DNA from: Halichondria panicea
Taxonomy: Eukaryota; Porifera; Demospongiae; Suberitida; Halichondriidae
Reading direction: 5' to 3'
Assembly (NCBI RefSeq): GCF_963675165.1
Contig: NC_087384.1
Coordinates: forward strand, 2,804,315 to 2,868,314
Length of the DNA stretch: 64,000 nt
Shown: piece by piece, positions 27,101-40,300 of the stretch
Numbering within the stretch: the stretch's first letter is position 1
How the letters are laid out: every line of letters begins with the position of its first letter
The notes under the pieces: model-generated
What the model saw: only the letters and a program-made list of their open reading frames with translations
Databases searched by the model: none
What the model was told of the DNA's origin: nothing
Program-made: the position numbers and the translations under genes

Positions 27101-30100
27101 AGCAAGATACCAATAAATAATACTTTAGTTTGCGAGCTTAAGTACATAAAATAAATGGTGCTAGGGTGATGCAACAATACTTACCGATAGCAAGGACAAG
27201 GGCTTTAATCAGTTTTCTCCCATACTTCACTGGGTAGCTCTCACCGCACACCACACTCTCTGACTTGCCACACTGAATGTGTTTCTCCTCTACTGTTGTC
27301 ACAGAACCATCACATTCCCACTCAACAAGGTAGAATTTCTCTGTACATGTAGGTTAACAAAGTTTTTAGAAATGCAACAGCACAGTCTGATGCTAGACTA
27401 GACTAGCTATGAACATTACACACACAGCTCACTGACTTTGTTGCTGTTGAAGATCCTTTAAAGCTTTTCTAAGGGCCATTCCAGGTAACAGGAGAGGAAC
27501 ACAATACAAATGAACTAGCTGGACAAAGCAGAAGAAGGTCCACTTGCGCGTTGAATCCTAGCTACATATTTACTATGGATACTGTGTATAGCTAACAAAC
27601 GATAAGAAACCGCTTACTCATCAATTTAGCCCCCGCACTATTAAAACGGAAGCGTTTTGTATAATTCAATGCGTTCGTTTTGCGTTTTTTTGGGCGCGTT
27701 TAAACGCAAACAGTGCGTTTTACGCAAACGGAACGGGAACTTTTTATTGATGAGTACTGTACACCCGAAACGATTATATAACTAAAATACACTGCATGCC
27801 TTCAAATGAGCTTCTGATGACATACACAATGCTTCCATATGATGCACAGTAAGGTGTGGATGAGAGGGTGTATGCGCGCCGTACACCTTTGGGTGACCCA
27901 CGGGTATGCCATGTATACTATGATGCTATAGGTACTCTGGGAGAGGGTGTATGCGCGCCGTACACCATTGGGTGACCCACGGGTATGCCACGTACACTAC
28001 GGTGCTATAGGTACTCTGGGAGAGGACTATGCGCGCTGTACACCATTGGGTGACCCATGGGTATCCCACGTATACTACGGTGCTATAGGTACTCTGGGAG
28101 AGGACTATGCGCGCTGTACACCATTGGGTGACCCATGGGTATCCCACGTATACTACGGTGCTATAGGTACTCTGGGAGAAGGCTATATGCGCGCTGTACA
28201 CCATTGGGTGACCCACGGGTATGCCACGTATACTACGGTGCTATAGGTACTCTGGGAGAGGGGCTATGTGCGCCATACACCATTGGGTGACCCATGGGTA
28301 TGCCATGTATACTATGGTGCTAGCTACACAGCATTACTTGAGTGACCCATAGGCATAATTATGGTGGTAGCTATAGGTTACCCATGGGTATGCGACATAA
28401 GGGGATAGCTATATATGCATACACTTGACCCATATACAGTAGCCCTCATATACAAGTTCCCGTTCCGTACCGTTCAATTTGCGTACAACGGTTCGCGTAG
28501 AAACGGAATGAAAACGGAAGCCAGCTCATTAAAATTTAATACGGTACGGAAATAACCGTTTTAATTCTGAAATAACGTTCGCACGTGTAGCTGCATGATT
28601 TGCTCCGTAGCTAGCTGGCTAGTGTTCCAAGAAATCAAGCTGGTGAACTGTTCTACTAAACAAAGAATCCTCATCCTTCACAAACAGCTACGGAGCAAGT
28701 ACAGAATCCCTAAGAAGCAAGGTCAAGGCGAGCTAGATCTAGTTAGAATAATTACTGACATTTAGTTTGAACATTTATATTTATATTTATAGCACTGTAC
28801 ATGAATTTGTTATTCTTTATTTGACATGATGTTTTAATGATACAGGACATTGTATACGATAGTGTATAATTTATAATGAAGTGTTCAACAAAAGTAATAG
28901 TACAATCAGATCATAATATAATGTAGCTGTATCTAAGATTCCAGACTGAGAGATCCGGTTGACTTGCTACTACCAACTTTCTCATCTTCTTCCAGCCTTG
29001 CATGTAAGTTCTGCAGTATTCCCAGTGCTATTTGTATGCCCCTGGATTACACTAGAGAAGTTAGTACATTTGTAGCTTGCTTAGTACATACAGAATAAAT
29101 AAAAATTATTATTGCTAACTCAGCAAACTCCACCCGTTTTTTCTCCTAGAACGGTGTAGGTAATTACGGTGCGTTTATGAATAATACGCTACCGTTTAGT
29201 TAGCGTTTTCTGACTCCGTAAAAACGGGAACGTTACGTGCAACTGAAACGCAACGGGAACTTTTATATGAGGGCTACTGTATGTTGATGGCATTACTGGA
29301 TGGACATGGATGAATGTTGATACACAAAGAGAGGTGAGTGTATCTTGCTGTACACATCTCAGAGATTGGCTAGTCATAGACCTCACCATGTCCTGGTGAT
29401 GTGATATACCGTATATCGCAACATTTTCGTGGGTTAGCAATCCTACACGGAAATAAAGTCCACTAAAAAAATTGTTCTTTAATTAGGATTATCTGCTATA
29501 ACGTGCAAAGATTTAAAGGTGTGGTTTCCGGTAAGCAGTCATTCCGCGAACATTGTGCAAGGAAATGCTTTTAAAGGCCAATCCACGAAATATAAGTGCC
29601 TTCGTGCTATACGATATACAGGGTGTCATACAGGATTTTGAAGAGAGGGGGGAAATGAGAAAAGTAACCAGAAAAGGTTGCTAAAAAAAAGGTCAACTGT
29701 TAATTCAATACCCAGCTATCGACACTCGTCACAGGGTAGTAAGCAAGAGTTACTTAGTGAGTCCACTTAAGTAAGCAGCAAATTCTTGGTATCTAGTATT
29801 CAATAGTGTGCAGATCGATGTAGCCACGTTCTGTTGTATTCATCGTATCGGCACGGTGTTCTGTTGTAAATAACACCGTGCCGATACAATGAATACAAAC
29901 CTACATTTGATATAACAGTGTACTAGCTGATTCCATTCTCTGTGTGTACTCTATCTCTGTCAATGAGTGAACCTAGTACTTGAGAGTTGATACTTTCCCA
30001 TGTGGTATTTTTAAACCGTCTGTTATGTCAAACGCCGTTTACTAATGCGGAAATAATTATTACTGACCAACCTAAAGCCAATTCTCTGTGTGTATACTCT

Positions 30101-33070
30101 CATCTCTGTCAATGAGTGAACCGAGTACTTGAGAGTGGATACTTTCTGTGCTGTGCTGTGTATTTATAGATTGTCTTCTCCTAACTATAGAACAACATGA
30201 CAGCTCTCCACATAGCCTGTTGGAATGGACATGATGAGGTGGTGACGGTCCTCTTAGCAGCCAAGGCTACAGTCAACTCGCAGACCAAGGTAAGTTACGG
30301 TTACATGAACCATTTGCACTAGTTAGCAATGGTTGGTTAGTGGAAGAGTCACAGGGTAGTAATTAAGCAATAGTTACTTAGTGAGTCCACTTAAGCAAGC
30401 AGCTTGGACAGCAAATTCTATCTATCTAGTATTCAATAGTGTACAGATCGATGTAACCACGTTCTGTTGTATTCATTGTATCCGCACCGTGCTGATACAG
30501 TGAATACAAACCTACATTTGATATAACAGTGTACTAGCTGATTCCATTCTCTGTGTGTACTCTATCTCTGTCAATGAGTGAACCTAGTACTTGAGAGTGG
30601 ATACGTTCCCATGTGGTGTTTTTAAACCATCTGTTACTGTATATCAAACGCCGTTTACTAATGCGGAAATAATTACTACTGACCAACCTAAAGCCAATTC
30701 TCTGTGTGTATACTCTCATCTCTGTCAATGAGTGAACCTATAGTACTTGAGAGTGGATACTTTCTCAGGTGCATTAAGGACTGGGGCCAACATAAAAAAG
30801 ACATTTATAAGAGGCACTTCAACCTGCTGTTGTTTACTGTGTATACCAATCTGTGTAAAACTTTTATGATGACTAGCTTCCATTATCTAAGAAATATTAA
30901 AATGAAGCCCCGCCCACTAATTAATCAGTGGGGTGGTCCTTTTTGTCAAAGCACTATTTCACTTTTCTATTGAGAATGCGGCGTTTAAACACTAAGTCTA
31001 CTAGCTATTGCTGCTGCTCATTATACTTAGTTCTATCTAAGCTAACAACTCACTCTTGCGCTTACCCCTTCTGGTCTTTGCAACAGAGAAATAAGAGAAA
31101 GTTGTTTGATGTAGCAGCCTCATCTTGGATAGTAGGCTTCCCAGGGACACGATCAACAATTTTTTTGACAAAGTAGAAGGATAGATCAGCTAAAGAAGGC
31201 TTATGGAAGTTATCTATTGCCTCACAAGCTTTACTAGAGAGTGTTTTTTAAACACCGCATAAGTCACTTCTCTAAACTAACTGATTTACTGCACAATGAA
31301 TAGGGAGTGGTACGTTGAAGTAATGAATGCGTGGGCGGAAACCATGGCGACCGTGTGGGCGTGTCTTAGAATTTGCAGATTCAGCAATAATTGAAGGTCC
31401 CAGTCCTTAATGCACCGGAGTTCCCATGTGGTGTTTTTAAACAGAACGCAAATTATTTATTACTGACCAACCTAAAGCCAATTCTATAGTAGTTGATTTT
31501 TACTTGCATACAATGCCCAGCTACTTAAGAAAGAGGGAATCCATATAGTGATAATTTGCAGTGTGATCACAGCCTCTCTTTGTAGAAAGTACACCCGAAA
31601 CGATTATATAGCTAAAATACACTGCATGCCTTCAAATGAGCTTCTAATGACATACACAACGCTTCCATATGATGCACAGTAAGGTGTGGATACTCAGCCC
31701 AGGCCTAAAAATCACGTATGGGAGCTTTGAATGATAGTAACATTTTTCCTTCTGGTAGGCGAAACATGGATAAAGCAAAACACCGTAAATATGTGCTCAT
31801 ACTCTGTTTCTACCTCTTCTATGGTTAAAAAAAGGATGTTTTGTTTACACTAGCAAACACTTGTTTCACAACATCTTGTTTATGTACTGCATATACAGTT
31901 GGGAGAGTCCCCTCTCTTGGCGGCCAGTTTCAAAGGTCACCTGAAGTGTGTGGAGCTCCTAATCGATGCTGGAGCCAATGTTGATATGCAAGAAGAGGTG
32001 AGTGTATCTAGCTGTACACATCTCAGAGATTAGCTAGTCATAGACCTCACCATGTCCTGGTGATTATATCGCAACATTTTCGTGGATTTTGTGGGTTAGC
32101 AATCCTACACGACTAAAATTGTTCTTTAATTAGTATAATGTGCAAAGATTTAAAGGCGTGGTTTCCGGTAAGCAGTCATTCCGCGAACATTGTGCAAGGA
32201 AATGCTTTTAAAGGCCAATCCACGAAATATAAGTGCCTCGAAAATTTCATGCTATACGGTATACAGGGTGTCATACAGGATTTTAAAGTAGAGGGGGGAA
32301 ATGAGAAAAGTAACCAGAAAATGTTGCTAAAAAAAGGTTAACTGTTAATTCAATACCCAGCTATGGACACTCAGTCATAATTGAAAGGGGGGGGGGAAAT
32401 GGGGATATCCCCCTTTCCCCCCCCCTGTATGACACCCTGGGTATATGATGTTACTGGTGGTGTATCGTGGGTAACCTTATATAAAAGTTGGTCTGTGAGC
32501 TGGTGTTTGTGTGTGTTCACCTGCTCATCACTTCTCACTTAAAACTCTGTACATACCACTGTATTCTCAAAACCGTTATCTCTGTACATTTGCTTTTAAG
32601 ACTCATGATCCTTACCTATCATTCACATTGCGCTTCTCTGTGAATTATTTATTGTGCCACTGTACGTAGTTTTTGAAAGACAATAGTATGGTGTGAAAGA
32701 ATCAGTGCTGATATTATCACTTCTCACTTAACTCTGTACAGGATGGAACCACAGCGCTGTTTGTAGCTGCTCAGAATGGTCACTTGAGGGTAGTTGAAGT
32801 GTTGATTGCGGCTAAAGCTCAGGTTGACATTCAACAGAAGGTGAGGTTTAATACCACTTTAGTGTTATATTTTCATAAGCATTATTTCTGTACGTTTGCT
32901 TTTTAAGACACATGATCCTTACCCTATCATTCACAGTATACGTGCACTTCTATGCGAATTAGTTATTTCCGATGGTGAGGTGTAATTGCTCATATACCAC
33001 TGTTATATAGTATTGTTATACCTCGGTGCGCATGCGCAAACTATACGGTAGTGTGTTTGTGTGTGTGCAT

Positions 33071-33132
<62 letters not shown>

Positions 33133-36100
33133 ACGTGTAGACTGCTACAGGTGCTCAAGGATCAATAAAGTGCAAGTAAAAGTTTCTATAGGCTTCTAGT
33201 CATGTTTACTTGATTTTAATTTGTGGATTTTCAAAATAATGCTTTGTTCTCGAGTTATGCCTAGTTTTGCTTGTTTGCATTGCAGAAGAGTGTGTAGCAA
33301 AATTGTTCACCGACTCTACTTAGTAGTTAGCTCTGCACTAGAACGCTAGCTATTGGTAGCTGCAAGAGTGCATGAGGAGAGAGCTGCAAGGCTCCATTAA
33401 TTTTACAGTTAAAACTTTTGGCATCATCATTTTTAACAACGATCATGGTCGATCATTACCCACTCTTTGAGTTTCCCTGTCAGTGTGATTCTGGATTCTG
33501 CATGCAGCAAAATTTGTTAATTAATGCAAAAATGTTCATCATGACATAATGAGCGTAGCTTGGTACCTCTACCGAGGCATCAGCACCCACGGTGCTTTCA
33601 TATTTCATAAGCATTGCTCCACTTGTCTTTGTACAGGATGGGTCGACAGCATTGCACCTAGCCTGTGACGAAGGTCACTGTGAAGTTGTGGAGTGCTTGG
33701 TGAAGAAAGGCCACTGTCACATCAGTGAGTTTCTACTTTTAGATTCTATGCTTTGTCAGGGGTGTAGCCAGGGGGTGGGCTCATGGTGCTCAAGCATCCC
33801 CTTTCTATATATCTGAGATAGACTGAGATTGTACACAAAATGTACCTGATTATCTATACAGGACTGCATTGGGGGGGGCAAGGGGGGTAATTCGTCCCCA
33901 CACCCCTTGGCACAGTTTCGCCTCCCCCTAGGATCTGGCAGATTCATTTGTACTGCTATAATTCTGATGACTTCGCCCCTCCTACATTTTTAATTTACCC
34001 AATTCCCCCCCCCTGATCCAAAATCCCCTGCTATAGCTGAGCACTCCCTTCTCTTTCAGATCTTGCTGCAGTTAGCTAGCTAGTAGGTAAGCAAAACGAT
34101 TTATACTGTGAGCTTATAGACACTATAGTTAATAAATCTACATGGGAAGTACGTGGGAAAAGTGCCTCAGAGCAGGTATACTATGGGATAGTGACTTGGT
34201 ATACCTGCAACTTACTTCGTATACCTAGTATTCTGTTGTCAAGTAATTGTATTGTAGTCAAACATCGAGGGCAAGGTTTGCACATGCGCACTAGTACAGT
34301 GCACAAAATAAGAATTTGTAAATGTTCAGCCATATGTCCGAGCAAACAACACTTTGGTTGGCCATTAGTTAAAATTGGTAGGACACGTAAATTTTTCTCA
34401 CATGTAATCAGCAAAGACAATGAATCTTTTGATTATGAAAAGTTGTACAAACAAAAAAGTTTCAAAAAAATATAGCAATCAGCTAGCAAATCATCTTCAC
34501 CATGAGTTCAGGCTCATCATTAGTACTGTATAATGATGAATGATGTTGAAATTCTGATTATAATTTATACAGGTTATTATTGTAGGAGGATGAATCTTCT
34601 CTCTACACCACAGGAACAAGGGGTAGCACCATCAGTAACCATTGGATCCTGGACTAGACCTTTCACTATTACTTGATAGGCTAGCAGTATAGTACATGTA
34701 TATGTGGCTAGTTCAGTTTTCAATAAGTTATAGTTATAACACGGGCACGAGGGATGTATGGAATATATTGCACTGAAGCACGAGGGCGCCAGCCCCGAGG
34801 GCTGAGTGCAATATATGCCATGCAGCCCGAGTGCACGTGTTATAACTAGTTTATATCCCGAGGGCATAGCAACATAACACTGTCCTAGTAACACAATATA
34901 AACAGCACAAAAAAAGACAACTCTAGACACAGCTCCATCTCTTCTCTCTTCTAGACGCCAGTATCTGCAGCGTATAAGATTGGCATGACCGACGAATGGC
35001 TTGACACAAAATTGTTGGAGTTCCAACTGAAATCTGCAAAACAGCCCCACCCCACTTCTGGTGCTGCAAAACAGCCCCGCCCCACTTACTGCTGCAAAGA
35101 AACAGCCCCACCCCACTACTCAGTGAATACATGTATTAGCTGCTGGTCTACGCTCGGCCTCATAACCAAGCCAAGAAAGCTCGCTTCTACACTGCTGCAA
35201 AACAGCTCATGCCCCCAGCAAAAAGAGCCACTTCTAGTGCTACGGTGAAGCAGAATTGACATGCATCACGAGGTCGAGGACTAGGTCGATCTAGGAAGAT
35301 TCTTTTTGCACAAAATGAATCTTGGACAATTTTAAAACCTGCATGGTTGCAAGAAGAAACTCCAGCAGTGCTGAACATTCATTCCTGCATGGCTGGACAT
35401 ACTTTGATACTTATTATTTCTCATGCGTATTAATTTAATTTTAATTTAATTGTCTGTCTAATTGCCAGAGGGGCGTTTTGTGGTTAGTGCATTATGACTT
35501 TCAGCAGTGCATTATGCTGCATATTGCACTTGGCAACAACGTAGCAACGGGATATAACAATAATAATTATGCTGACATAGCAATAATTGCCACGAGGATA
35601 AATGCGCATGCGCAATAGTATTTCCAATACTTGAGCAGACAATGAACCAGACAATGAACCAAACAAAAGCTACTTTGCTCGGAAATAAAGCTATTTGTGC
35701 GTAAATTGGCCGATGTCCGACTGTTATTTTGTGCACTGTAGTATCTGAGTTAGACACTGTTCAAATTTTTCTTAGACTTCTCTATGAGATTGGGCCACAC
35801 TGTGATAAGTTACTTATGATGGTCATTAATAAGAGGTGTGGCTTCTGGTCACCAACATTTTGGGGCTGCGCGGCTAATAATCAGGCGCCCTAAACCTTTC
35901 CCAAAATTCTGGCTACACCACTAGACACGGAAATAAAGTCCACTAAAATTGTTCTGTAATTAGGATTATCTGCTATAACGTGCAAAGATTTAAAAGCGTG
36001 GTTTCCGGTAAGCAGCGAATATTATGCAACGAAATGCTGCCAATCCACGAAATATAAGTGCCTCGAAAATTTCGTGCTATACGGTATACAGGGTGTCATA

Positions 36101-37286
36101 CAGGATTTTGAAGTAGAGGGGGGAAATGAGAAAAGTAACCAGAAAATGTTGCTAAAAAAAGGTCAACTGTTAATTCAATACCCAGCTATGGACACTCGGT
36201 CATAATTGAAAGGGGGGGGGGGGAAATGGGGATATCCCTCTTTCTCCCCCCCCTGTATAACATTTCATTGAAATCAGCGTTTAATTAGCAGTTTAGTTCT
36301 CTAATTGATTTTTATTTATTCCACCCCCCTCCCCCCATTGTCTATTTCTGATACTGTGATCATGTAACGATTTTTTATTCAGATGCAAGAGACGGTATTG
36401 GCCTGACTCCCCTCCACAGTGCTTGCTACAATGGGCACAAAGAAGTGGTGGAATACTTAGTGGAGACAGCCAACTGTGACACCAGTGAGTGCGACAGTTC
36501 TATTATTAACCTATTATAGTCACTTTACTGCGCTAAATTATAGGCACGCATCATCATTTCAGATCCCATTTAATTATAATGTACATGTAGTTAGCATTTA
36601 TAATTGTATCACTGATTTAATGTGTATAGGTGCAACTGATGCTGGAGGTTCTACTCCACTTGACTATGCAATACAAAAGGGTCACACTGAAACCATCGAA
36701 TATCTTCAGTCTCTTGGGGCACCATCCGCTGCTCCAATTCAGAGCACTGTCTACCAGAGTCCTCCAGTCGAACAGCAGCCTCAAGGTATATAGTAGGAGA
36801 GCAGTGCTGACAAATTAGGCAAATGTTATGTATTCATAAGACCATGCAATAATTACATGTAAATTATACCCTATAATTTTCGTGAACTGCAAAATTTCGT
36901 GTTTTTCGAGGGCAGAGTATAATGAAAACTTAAAACTTACAATATTTCACATACAAGGCTCTTAGTGGGTGTGGTTTCCTGTCATTGAACTGCAAATACC
37001 GTATAGCAAGTAATTTTCGCTGGTGCAAATTTTCATAAGAACTGCATGCCCAATTAAATATTTCGTGTATAAAATTAATTATTCGTACAGCTTAGTACAG
37101 CTTAGACATTAAACAGAATAATTTTATAGTTTTAATTTTCGTATGATGCTCTACATTCGAAAATTTCCACCATATGAAAATATCCCGCTATTTATGGTAT
37201 TACAACCCACGAACATACAGTTATACGTTACATGTACATGTATGTGCAGCATAATTATGCTCGAGGCGTAGCCGCACGAGGGATAC

Positions 37287-37319
<33 letters not shown>

Positions 37320-40300
37320 TCCAGCTGTAACTACTCAACAGTTGCAATGTAATGAAAACTAACAGCATCTATAGGCTTCTAGCCGCATTCCTTTTTGATT
37401 CCTGGATTAGCAAACTAAATCTACTTTCTCGGGTTATGGCTAGTTTGACTCACATTGAAGGCTGTTGCAGTCTTTTCATCATTGTTCGCATGCACACACT
37501 TTCTATTCAAGAGTCAGCCTTGCACTAAATTAAGTGCTAGCTGTTTGTAAGAGCTGCAAAGCTGCATGCCTACGGTGACAGTACTATCAGAAGCAGCCGT
37601 GAACTCTGACGTCATTGCAGATTCACCCCCTTTTTTAATTATATTGACAAGAAATGCTGTACTACATTGTCAGGGTGCATGTCATACAGGATTTTGAAGT
37701 AGAGGGGGGAAATGAGAAAAGTAACCAGAAAATGTTGCTAAAAAAAGGTCAACTGTTATTTCAATACCCAGCTATGGACACTCAGTCATAATTGAAAGGG
37801 GGGGGGAAATTGGAGCTAGGGGGGTATATCCCCCCTTTCCCCCCCCTGTATGACACCCTGATTGTAGATTAGTCTTGCGCACCAGCCCCGAATGTTTTCT
37901 ATTTGAATGCTAGGTCGATTTTAATCGAGGCTGGTGGAGGACTAATTGTAGATCTGCATGCATTGCTTCTATAAATCCTTGAAGACCATTTATCAAGCCA
38001 TCAAATAGACTTGTGTTGCTCTGACTGTGTGGAATTCATTGTCAAAAATTGAAATCAACGTAAAAGCAAACTATAATTACCTCTTCTATAACATTCCATT
38101 GAGCAAAGCATAGCGAGAGGCATTAGCACAGCGCAGCTTGCAGAATTTGTTATAACTGCTTTTACTCCATAGGGTTGTTAAACAAACTACAAACACCCGC
38201 TATTCAACTGTCAGAGCGTGCACCTCTAACACAAGATGAGATCGATGCTCTACAGAAGCTTATCGAGGGAACAGAAGTGAACATTGATACCTTCATTGCT
38301 ACTGGTCAAGGCATCACTCTTGAAGAAGCTCACCAATTGCTTGCTCAGAAAGGATACATTGAGGACGCAAGGAATCTCAAGACAAGGCTTAAAGAAAGTA
38401 AATACATGTACCACACTAACCTAAAAATACCCCCCCCCCCTCCTGTTTGTGTAGAACTATTGCTTTGAAATCATGGGTGGGCTTAAAATTGAAAACAACC
38501 CCCCCCCCCCCCCAGACACAAACACTTTTAGTATTTATACTGCTTGAGCCTGTGTATATATTCAAACAACCATAACATTTTCACAGTTGCCGAAGAGCAG
38601 CAGCGATATCTCGAGATACTCAAGGATTTGATGACAGCTTCAGACGCCATCAACCTTCGATATTTGAAACTTTTTCTTGTTGGCCCACCATTTGTGGGAA
38701 AGACGACCACTCTAAACCGTCTTCTAAAAATATTTGAAAATATTCATTCAGCAGGAGACAAGGTAAAGCTTCAAAGTACGCTACTCGCTAACTGCATTCA
38801 AGCATTTGCTTTTGTTGGTGACGACACAGCTGAATGGCTATCTTCCAGTGACCTCGACAATGAAACAAAACTTTTGTTCAACTATTTTTGTGGAAATAAA
38901 CTGACGTCTGGGGAACCGCTGGACACACCACTCAGAGAACAACTAAGTGAAGAACACACCACTCCACCCGAACCTGCCAGAACACAGTCACATGTTCAAC
39001 AAAATGAACCCCACACGCACAATTCTGTAGAAAATATTATTTCACAAGTTGATAAACTCCAGACTTCAGATGGAAAAAAAGAAGCTTGCAAAAACCAGAG
39101 AATTAATGATGTTGTAAATCGATTCCAAAAGTTGATCAAGAGTGGTGGGTATTCCAGCCACCTTTTCAGTTCTTTAGGCACATTTTTGAACATTAATGAT
39201 ATAGGAGGTCAGCCAGGGTTTTTAGAAATGCTCCCAGCTCTGAGCACTGGTCCGGCCATGTATCTTGTCTTCTTAGACTTGAGCAAAGAGCTGAACAAGC
39301 CGTACAAAATCCCTTTTAGTCGCGATGACACAATCATCACTCCCTATGATGCTATACACACAGTCAAAGACACAGTGTCTCAAATTCTTTCTTCTATCAG
39401 TAGCATACATAGTAACCCTCAAGTGACTTCGTCATTCAAGACCGATAAAGTTGATGGATTTAGTGAGAAGCTAAAATTATTCCTAAAAGTTAGTCCATTG
39501 GCTGCGTTGATAGGCACTCACAAAGATAAGCTGAATGATCCAGAGAAGGAAATCAAGAAAACAAGCGAGCATTTAAATGACATTGTAAAAAAGTTTGAGG
39601 AAATAATTATTTGTCCTGAAGCTACTGGTTCAAGCAATTCACTGTTTACCGTAGACAACTACAATGGAACTGAGCACTCGGACATAGCCCCTCTTCGTAA
39701 ATTGTTAAGTGAAATCTTTCACAAACGCTTCAAAAATGCTTCATTACCAATTAGACCAAAATGGCTTTTATTTGGACTCATTCTCCGAAGGGAATACAAG
39801 ATTGCCAGTATTGAAGATTGTCTGGAGTTAGGAAAGAAGCTTGAAATGGATGAAAATGAAACGAAATTTTGTCTACGGTATCTTCACGACTGCATTGGCA
39901 CTGTCATGCATTACACAAGCGTTTCAAATGATAAGGAAAAGTGGCTCAAGAATCGTGTGATCTGCTCACCTCAAGTAATCTTCGATAGCATCAGTCAGCT
40001 GATTGTTCCTTCTTTGCGTGTACTTCATTCTGGAAGTACTTTCACTGAGTATGAGCGAAAAGAGTTGATTAGAATGGGGCAATACTCAGCTGAAGCCATC
40101 GAAATGTATTGCAAAACTGCACAAGTTAGCAAAAAGTTGGGAAACAACGAACTTATTCCAGCCAAGGTTCTTATTACACTTCTCCAACATCTAAACCTTC
40201 TCTCTGAAATTGTTCACATAGATGTTAATGATCCAAGCAATTCTCGAAGCACCTATTTAATGCCAGCTATCTTAGAGTGTGCTTCTCAAGACGAGCTGAC

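Larger units (their letters stand above)
24425..27759 (+). mobile_element. Tc1/mariner element carrying a transposase and a BEN-domain gene
   Basis: The 3,335-bp element has inverted ends starting CAGTAGCCATCAATAAAAAG on the left and CAGTACTCATCAATAAAAAG on the right strand, about 31 bp with two mismatches. It is flanked by TA on both sides (24423-24424 and 27760-27761). The uninterrupted target (GTAGAAAGTACACCCG) is present near 31584. TA duplication, CAGT ends and a DD34E transposase place it in Tc1/mariner. It carries a second gene on the opposite strand, which is unusual for this superfamily. Confidence 0.92.

Noticed and set aside
27926..28246. Open frames of about 96-99 codons on both strands
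   Set aside because: They run through the minisatellite, whose unit length is nearly a multiple of three; repetition explains the openness.
27862..28325. Possible CRISPR-like array
   Set aside because: Contiguous 78-80 bp repeats with no unique spacers, in an animal genome.
30704..31176. Overlapping plus-strand frames of 82-89 codons
   Set aside because: They lie across the boundary and interior of a TIR element and show no domain.
34577..35116. 179-codon open frame on the minus strand
   Set aside because: Low-complexity, low-similarity frame inside a TIR element and across a palindrome; no domain or splice context.
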